DNA from: Hygrocybe punicea
Taxonomy: Eukaryota; Basidiomycota; Agaricomycetes; Agaricales; Hygrophoraceae
Length of the DNA stretch: 64,000 bases
Direction of reading: 5' to 3'
Assembly: GCA_963556145.1 (NCBI GenBank)
Contig: OY744473.1
Location: 1,550,001-1,614,000 of the forward strand
Made by a program: the position numbers and the translations under genes. The notes under the pieces are model-generated. The model was not told the origin of the DNA, ran no database searches, and saw only the letters and a list, made by a program, of their open reading frames with translations. Shown here in pieces: positions 58,101 through 64,000 of this stretch (position 1 is the first letter of the stretch; each line of letters starts with the position of its first letter).

Positions 58101-58981
58101 TGCATACCCTTGACCTGCCCTAGTTTGGAGTGATATTGCAAGAGTTGGTTGAAGAGGAGCACAGCCAAGATAGCCATGGCGAAGGAGTATCACATTAAGA
58201 TGTTTAGTAGTTGCAAGGATAGGGAAGCGACGGAATTTTTGGGCTGGGTTGAGCAGGTTAGCACATGGAAGCCAATAAAAATAGTCATCATACAAAAGGT
58301 GTCGATGACTTCAATATCAAATGAATGCATGTCAGGAGAGACTGGCAGTGGCAAAATAGGACGCTGTTCCCCAACGTCTTCTGCATGGTACATAAGATAG
58401 GCATCCACTAAATCTGGGAGTTGGGTAAGCCAATGGCTTGTCCTGACATCAATCCGATCGATTCGATCACGGTCATCGATGCGACGGCTGCAGAAGAAAA
58501 TGAATGGAGATCCCATTGTGAAGATGACAAGTCTTACATTCCAGAAAAATCTGACAGTTCTCGTGCAAATTCTTTGAATACCTCATGCTCACCGCCTGCG
58601 TTGCTGAGGTCAAAGGCTTCATCCCCTGGCGGAGGTTGATCAGTGAAGGTAGCAACCAAATCATCCACTCCTCCATCAACATCCATCTGGTAGACAGCAT
58701 CCCGGTCTTCATATGACATCCCTGTATGGTAGACAAATCATTTCATGTCCAGTAATAAATACATTCGACATACCCTCTATATCAGCCTTACGCTTGGCAG
58801 AACCAGCCGCTTTGCGCTCAGCCTGTTTGCCGGCGGGAAGGACTTCTGCTTTCTTCTCATGGCACTTGAAAGTATGAGTAACAGCCTTTTTTGAAAGCCC
58901 ATAGATCTTGACACCTTGGGAATGTCGAGCTGCCATATGGTGGGTGGAAAGCAAGGTATGAAGGACCAAGAGATCAACCAT
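55147..58981 (-). pseudogene. KDZ transposase, interrupted
   Basis: Minus strand. The N-terminal region has KAVTHTFKCHEKKAE and a Lys/Arg-rich stretch, then DEAFDLSNAGGEHEVFKEFA. Next come LPDLVDAYLMYHAED, HSFDIEVIDTF, HGYLGCAPLQPTLAISLQ, then (after a 451-bp insertion) IYLEIIYLVDAQIKATLHHD, WRMLNCCPTCFYVLEDDPDL, FSHLFDMDGGNSLKQ, ETGIFLVACRHGFVL, a GAFHGHAHNR-like segment, LKWHPLYIKGMGRSEGEGCE and RIFSASNAVAQGTRHASKFH. The C-terminus is coiled-coil-like (RANEEMTRLNVEVWRVCTRI), then acidic to the stop at 55147. CP.CFY.LE, MDGN.S and EGCER.FS.SNA identify Kyakuja-Dileera-Zisupton transposases. The MITE and several frame changes make it inactive. In these fungi KDZ elements are reported with TET/JBP genes; the remnant here is about 26 kb away. 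Confidence 0.87.
57672..58122. mobile_element. 451-bp hAT-type MITE in the KDZ gene
   Basis: Ends are TATGGCCAGTCAGGGGTA and, on the other side, TACCCTTGACCTGCCCTA, imperfect inverted repeats. It is flanked by a perfect 8-bp duplication GTTTGGAG (57664-57671 and 58123-58130). Inside it, GTACCCG and CGGGTA words recur on both halves around an A/T-rich middle. The terminus differs from the TAGTGTTGCC family, so a second hAT family acted here. Similar GGGTACGGGT words occur near 26610. Confidence 0.85.
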
Positions 58982-59040
58982 GTATAAGAACTAAAGAACA
59001 CGAGGATTACATGTGTCAGTGTCAACATGAGGATTACACA

Positions 59041-59271
59041 TGTAATTAACGGACAGGGCAGGGTCTTTGGAAACGACGTGATCCTGCATTTGTTGGACGG
59101 TGGAAGGGCTTTGCGTGGCTAAAGAGGCACCAGAAAACATATAAATACACCACGTAGGACAAAGAGGGATGAAGCACTTACATGTAGGCATGTACTGCGC
59201 TCGTCATTGAGGGCAGGGGGTGCCACTGTGCCAGCAAGGCTGATCCGGACTCGGCTCTGATGGCAGGAGGG
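59041..59271 (-). repeat. Repeat flanking the KDZ block, right copy
   Basis: Inverted copy of 51228-51625: CCTGCATTTGTTGGACGGTGG, CCACGTAGGACAAAGAGGGA, TGTACTGCGCTCGTCATTGA, ending at GGCAGGAGGGC. It lacks about 70 bp found in the left copy and is cut at 59272 by a hAT terminus. Confidence 0.8.
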
Positions 59272-59450
59272 CTAGTGTTGCCGCAACTACAACTAGCAGT
59301 CGACTTGAAGTTGTAGTCATAGCCGATATTAGCCAAGTCGACCTCCGACTCGACTACAACTATCCAATCAACTTGACTTTGACTATGCCAATCTGGCAAG
59401 CCATAGTCAAGCTGACTTAGCCGACTGTAGTCGGTACTGTAATAATTATA
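59272..59450. mobile_element. Solo hAT terminus
   Basis: TAGTGTTGCCGCAACTAC at 59272 interrupts the repeat that ends at 59271. It is followed by GTCGACTTGAAGTTGTAGTC and related CGACT/AGTCG words. I find no matching GGCAACACTA to its right within the window, so the element is truncated or its other end lies outside. Confidence 0.55.
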
Positions 59451-59544
59451 TAATTTTATTTATTTATTTATGACCTATAAATTTAAATGGCTCGAGAGCA
59501 GATTTGAAAGAGTTTGGGGGCGGCTTATATACCCTTCTCGCCGC

Positions 59545-60500
59545 GCACGGACCATGTGACCTTGTTTGGTCAGCTGGAACAAACTCAATCACGCAACGAT
59601 TACGCGTAGCACCCAAGGTAAGTATAATTTGGTTTATTCTACTAACTAAAACATCTTTAGGTTTTTTCCCGCACCCTCACGCCAAACGAACGTGAACACG
59701 GCAACAGCGACAAGCAGATGGGACGCAGCCGAGAACGGGGACAACCCAGGCCGACCATGACAGCAAGAATGAGGACGATGGGAATGAGGATGACGGGAAT
59801 GAGGACGACGGGGTAAACGAAGACAAAAACGACGACGAACGCAACGATGGCGAGAACGGGAAGATGATGACAAAGCAGGAACGGCAACTACGACAATGGG
59901 AAGACGACAACGGGGGAACGGGACAACGGCGACAACGGAGACCGGGACAAGAAGGACAACGGCCACGGGGACGACGACGGCAACGGGGACGATGACGATG
60001 GCGATGACGAGGACAGTGAGCACGGGAATGGGGACGGGCAACGGATGACAGAAATGAGGCGGACGCCCATGGGACGTCCCCAGCGCCATCCAACCTCGCG
60101 AAAACACGGAGCGCGTCAATTGACGTGCCCCCGTTGTTCGCGAGGTAGTGAGCACGCGCGGATGCCCATGGAAACACCCCAGCCCCATCCAACCTCGCGA
60201 AAACATGGAGCGTGTCAATTGACGCGCCCCCGTTGTTGGCGAGGTACTTAGGATGGAATGTGATGACAATGAGCGACCGTGCCGGATGTGGACGAGAAGG
60301 ATGCAGAAACGGGGGTGGCCAGGTCGAACGAGGAAGATGAAGGCGATGGGGACCCGGAAGACGGGAATGACAGCAACCAGAGGCAATGGACCACGAGGAC
60401 AGGGATGAGGACAGACCACAAGGATGATGGCGAGGTCAGGGGCGACCCCTCCTTGTTACGTTTCCAACTCCGCTTCCAACCCCGATGCCCATTTTGATAC
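59545..60500 (+). CDS. Low-complexity Asp/Arg/Thr-rich protein
   Basis: Plus-strand member of the low-complexity family. Exon 1 ends at CACCCAAG before GTAAGT (59619). A 40-bp intron ends CTTTAG at 59660. Exon 2 begins FFPHPHAKR- or VFSRTLTPNER-like sequence, depending on frame, and runs through GGGAATGAGGACGACGG-type DNA. The segment 60045-60250 encodes MRRTPMGRPQRHPTSRKHGA, RQLTCPRCSRGSEHAR, then a second SRKHGACQLTRPRCWRG and a stop. Another Asp/Gly-rich stretch follows to about 60500. Function unknown; frame and start uncertain. Confidence 0.33.
60094..60247. repeat. GTCAATTGAC palindrome, copies 6-7
   Basis: Two tandem units about 99 bp apart: CCTCGCGAAAACACGGAGCG, core GTCAATTGAC at 60115-60124, TTCGCGAGGTA; then CCTCGCGAAAACATGGAGCG, core at 60214-60223, TTGGCGAGGTA. 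They are the clearest copies in the window. Confidence 0.88.
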
Positions 60501-62420
60501 CTACCATGACGATTCTACACTGCACACCTTCCTTTTTCATTTCATTTTGTCCTTTGTCTTTATTTTGACGTCATTATTTCTTCATTCGGACATCCTTGTA
60601 CTTTCTTGTTCTTGTTCTCTTTTTGTCCTATTCTTCCAGAACAATCCAGACCGACCATGGACATATCCTACGTGACCTTGTTGTACCCGAATAGTCTCCT
60701 TGCCGACGGACGTCACAGACATTGTCTTTTCCCTTCAATATCTTGTTTACCCTATCCCACGACCAACCGATCACAATGGCTGTACTCCCGACACAGCTCA
60801 TTACCGTAATTATCATTGGCAGCATCGCCATCACTTTCCTGATCGGTTTCTACATCGTTATGATCTATCTTTGGCATCGGCACCGAAACCCTTCTGCCAT
60901 CGATACTTCCGACTTCTACCTTGACAATATATCGACATGTAATTGACAATTGCCATTCTCGGATATTTGGTTTCCACTTTCATATTCCGTGCCTACCATT
61001 ATCCTCCCTGACAATCCGACGACATTCCTCACCTGCATGCGACCTCTGAACAATTCTCGATCACACGACATTTCACTGTTCCCTCCAAGCCGACCATCAC
61101 CGAAGCACATACATTCAGACTTCGACCACAGACCATACGACTTCCCAATACAGTGAACCGACCCCTATCGTTTGTTGTTCACACGACACCGCTTCAATGC
61201 AGTACCCGACGACTTGTTCCCACAGCTTGTCACTCATACCATGACTTGAAACCTGGACCCACGTTCATTTATCCATTTTTATCCATAACCTTGTTACCTC
61301 CCACATTCATTTATAACGATACCCTTTCTTGGACGATACCAACATCAGATGGACCTTATTGTTCCACAAACAGGACAAGACACCGCTCCTCGATACGTCA
61401 TCAACACAGACATCATCATCCGGTACAGCTTATGCTGTTCACATGTCTGACCTCGACTAGCCCACTGTCCTAGTTGGTTTTTTCCTCTATACATTCCTTC
61501 ATTTTCTTTCATACCAACCTTGCTACTATATCCACGCTACCTCAAGACACTCTCATCACCAACCCCACACTGGACGATACCCATCTTCGACCCTACCGTG
61601 CAATGCACTTGCCAAACTGCACACTTGCCCGTTACAGCAAGTGTGGGCCCCGAATTGGCAATTCTGCATGTCACATGATCCGATGACAGATCATCCGAGT
61701 CATCCGGACCTCTTCTATCCTCAACGACACCCGGGCCTCCAGTTGGATCGCGAGAACATCGACATGAGGACGCCTCATGTACACCTCATGGTGAACACAT
61801 GGTAGAGTTGGACATGTTGTGGCTTCATGGTTGTATTTCTATTTACCTCCCCTCAAGACCAGTCACTATATATACTGTTCTTGTTGTTGGTTCGGACTTT
61901 TTCTTCTTTTCCTTTCTTTACGTTTAGTCTGGTTCTTGGGGCAGACTCATCTTGTTTTGGGTAATCCCCACGGCTCGCAATGACATTAGACCTTGACCGG
62001 CTGCAGGAACAACGGGTGGAACCATAAGAGGCTAAACCGTGTTTTTTTTTTGTTATTTGTGAAAGTCGGACAAGCAAGGGGCGTGTGCATAGAACGAATG
62101 AAAACGAGAAAGAAGAAGGGAGCAGAAAAAAGTGAGCGGGGAAGCGATGGGAATACAATGTCACTTGTCAACATGCTTACTTCTAAGCACTGCTCACTAA
62201 GTTGCACGCTGCTCTTTCAAGGAATCGACTGGCCAATGAAGCCATTGTCTGAACACGCAGCGAACCACCGAACTTCGGATCGCGGCTGCATCCCACTGGC
62301 AACGCTTCTCCTCCACCCCGGCTTCGGCTCTTCCCAACAGGTAACTCAATTCCACCAATCCACAACTCACAATGTCCCTTCCCAAACCACCCATTCACCA
62401 CCACAACCGACACTTTCCTC
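60501..62420. other. Gene-poor spacer upstream of SKN1/KRE6
   Basis: C/A-rich on plus, with many CCGAC and CATTCATTT words and no recognised gene. A 56-codon frame at 60776-60946 (MAVLPTQLITVIIIGSIAIT...) has one good membrane segment followed by HRHR, but no supporting context. TATATATAC at 61868 lies about 550 bp upstream of the SKN1/KRE6 ATG. A G/A-rich stretch at 62095-62150 and CACC/CAACC-rich DNA just before the ATG may be its 5' leader. Confidence 0.4.
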
Positions 62421-64000
62421 ATGAACACCGACCATCTTCCCTCATCACCCGACCAACAACATCCAGACTCCCCGCCCCTCTCCCCAGTCAACCCATTCTC
62501 TCCACCAGCAAGCGTCCGCTCCTTCAGCGTCATCGACTCCATAGCTACCCAAAGCGTCCACTCCTACTCCCCCTTCCCAGACGTCTCTCGCAGCATCACC
62601 TCTTTCCAACCTAGCATCACCTCCTCCTCCAATGCCGCAGCAAGCCGCCCCGCAAGTCGCCACGGCACCGGACCCGGCGTCCTCGAACGCAACTATTCTT
62701 TCCGCGGCGTATACCCACGACAGAGAGAAGCCTTCACCCCGCCCCCCGCTCGCCAATTCACTGTCTACAACACCGCAACTACCACTACCGCCAGCGTCAC
62801 CGGGACCACCTCATCCAGCAGCACCGGAAGACACAAACGGGGTCGCCAAAAATCAACAATGCTCTCCGAGACCGTCCCTATCTCAAAACCGTGGCCCCAA
62901 CAACAACGACAACACGGAATGAAGAAAGAGAACGGTGATGATCATCTTGTATACGCACGCATCTCGTACTGGATCACATATGCCGTCATCTTTATGGGCA
63001 TCGTAGCCAGCGCAGTCAGGATATACTTTGGCTACAGAAGCATTCCGTTGCTCAAGGGTAACCTCTGTTTGGTGCTCGACGAGGATTTCTCCAATGGCGA
63101 AGAGGGCATCTTCGGCGACAATGGCAAGTTCATCCGTGAAGTAGACATGAGTGGCTTCGGGTGCGTTCTCTCTCTCTCTCTCTCCTTGCTCCGCCCTCAC
63201 ATACCCACACACAAACCCTTTCCAGAAACCACGAATTCGAAATGACAACCTCGTCAGAAAACAACTCCTTCATAAAAAACGGTGCCCTATACATCGTCCC
63301 CACTCTCACCTCAGAAGCAATCGGGTCCCAAAACGTCTTTGACGGCTGCACGTACAACATGACGTCGTCGACTGGATACACTTCCAAGTGCTCTACTGAG
63401 GATCCGTGCCAGGATAGTGAAGCGTGGGTCGAATTGGCGTCTGCCGCTGCTGCTGCCGCCGCCGCCGCCACCACCACCACCACCACTGCTACTACTGGAG
63501 GGAATACGTCTGCGTCGTTCGACACAGAGGCGTGTTACCAGGCGTGCTCTGGTGTCAGCAACAGCAGCACCGGCACCATCATCAATCCCATACAGAGCGC
63601 ACGGTTGACGACGAGGAACAGTGCGAGCATAAAGTATGAAAGTCGAGGTCGTCGCAAAATTGCCCACAGGGTTCGTCTTCTTCCCCCCCCCCCCCCTCCC
63701 CCCTTTGTATATAATAATATTGAACAATCTTTTTCAGGGATTGGGTACGCCTCTCCTCTCTCCTTTCTTGCCGTGCTTGACGATTTTTTAAACAATTTTA
63801 TCTTTATTTTAGCTATGGCCCGCAATCTGGATGCTTCCCGGTACGTTATACCCGAGCCATCAATGATCGTGGCCATTAATTTCACTCGTGTCTTCCCTCG
63901 TCTTAGTCAACAACACCTATGGATCATGGCCTCTGAGCGGTAAGCTTTTTATTTTTGCTTTCATCGTTAATCAATGTTTTTTGTAACATGAATGTTTTTT
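62421..64000 (+). CDS. SKN1/KRE6-type GH16 beta-glucan synthesis protein, 5' part
   Basis: Type II membrane protein needed for cell-wall beta-1,6-glucan in fungi; it acts in the secretory pathway. ATG 62421 opens a Ser/Pro-rich cytosolic tail of about 180 residues. A membrane segment (ISYWITYAVIFMGIVASAV) lies at about residues 181-200. The GH16 core follows: LCLVLDEDFSNGEEGIFGDN, intron 63161-63225, NHEFEMTTSSENNSFIKNGA, VPTLTSEAIGSQNVFDGCTY, INPIQSARLTTRNSASIKY, then VEVVAKLPTG, intron 63671-63737, DW from a 7-nt exon (63738-63744), LWPAIWMLP (63813-63840), and VNNTYGSWPLSG (63907-63939) before a donor at 63940. The catalytic EIDIxE motif lies beyond the window. At about 63638 two bases are missing relative to the conserved reading (KYG-KVEV), shifting the frame. 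A poly-C run marks the following intron. Either an assembly error or a pseudogenising deletion. Confidence 0.9.

Noticed and set aside
63311..63727. Minus-strand frames with Gly runs opposite SKN1/KRE6
   Set aside because: They are shadows of the Ala/Thr-rich exon and the poly-C intron of a well-recognised plus-strand gene.
1..64000. tRNA or rRNA genes, CRISPR arrays, LTR retrotransposons, long telomeric repeats
   Set aside because: I looked for T-loop motifs, rRNA signatures, spacer-repeat arrays, paired long direct repeats with gag-pol domains, and TTAGGG runs, and found none that hold up.

Overview
The window reads as a repeat-rich stretch of a basidiomycete genome of the Agaricomycete type. 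Four observations support this: many short introns of about 40-65 bp with GT(A/G)NGT donors; Plavaka, KDZ and hAT transposons; single remnants of TET/JBP-like, Spt5-like (NGN/KOW) and DUF6698-type genes that are typical lineage expansions in mushroom-forming fungi; and one ordinary nuclear gene, a GH16 SKN1/KRE6-type beta-glucan synthesis protein, at the right edge. I cannot name the species. All family names come from recognising motifs by eye, without a database search.

Layout. 1-13.1 kb: a Plavaka (CACTA/EnSpm-like) transposon on the minus strand, broken by a 370-bp hAT-type MITE (1965-2334, perfect 8-bp target duplication) and by a 7149-bp palindromic element (5425-12573, 9-bp target duplication). 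The arms of the palindrome are about 1.8-2.0 kb arrays of a 34-bp repeat, and its centre holds two divergent low-complexity genes. 13.1-23.4 kb: two convergent paralogous genes with an HxE...CxxC layout (OTT_1508-like deaminase candidates), separated by a mosaic that includes a decayed glycyl-tRNA synthetase fragment, with a RecQ-type helicase remnant beside the second gene. The block is closed by an internally deleted Plavaka copy (23.45-25.16 kb) in inverted orientation.

25.2-36.2 kb: a 322-bp tandem duplication, a low-complexity gene, a decayed TET/JBP-like 2OG-Fe(II) oxygenase gene on minus, divergent from an Spt5-like NGN/KOW gene on plus, a zinc-binding hypothetical gene, and an apparently intact DUF6698-type gene. 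36.26-45.70 kb: a 9446-bp hAT element (TIR TAGTGTTGCC, degenerate 8-bp duplication) that carries a cargo gene and a dead transposase. The transposase is itself hit by a 201-bp near-perfect palindromic MITE with the same terminus. 45.7-51.7 kb: a hypothetical gene, a Helitron N-terminal fragment abutting a non-LTR (LINE) gag/endonuclease fragment, and more low-complexity genes.

51.2-59.3 kb: a block closed by inverted copies of one repeat, holding three minus-strand genes. One is a KDZ transposase with a 451-bp hAT-type MITE inside it. 59.3-60.5 kb: another hAT terminus and low-complexity gene. 60.5-62.4 kb: a gene-poor spacer. 62.4-64.0 kb: the 5' part of SKN1/KRE6, which carries an apparent 2-bp frameshift.

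Two signals recur across the window. First, a 54-58-bp imperfect palindrome centred on GTCAATTGAC (or GTCAACTGAC) occurs seven times, always in or next to the low-complexity genes. Second, several otherwise readable genes are stopped by a single in-frame TGA, which would fit cytosine-deamination decay of silenced repeats.
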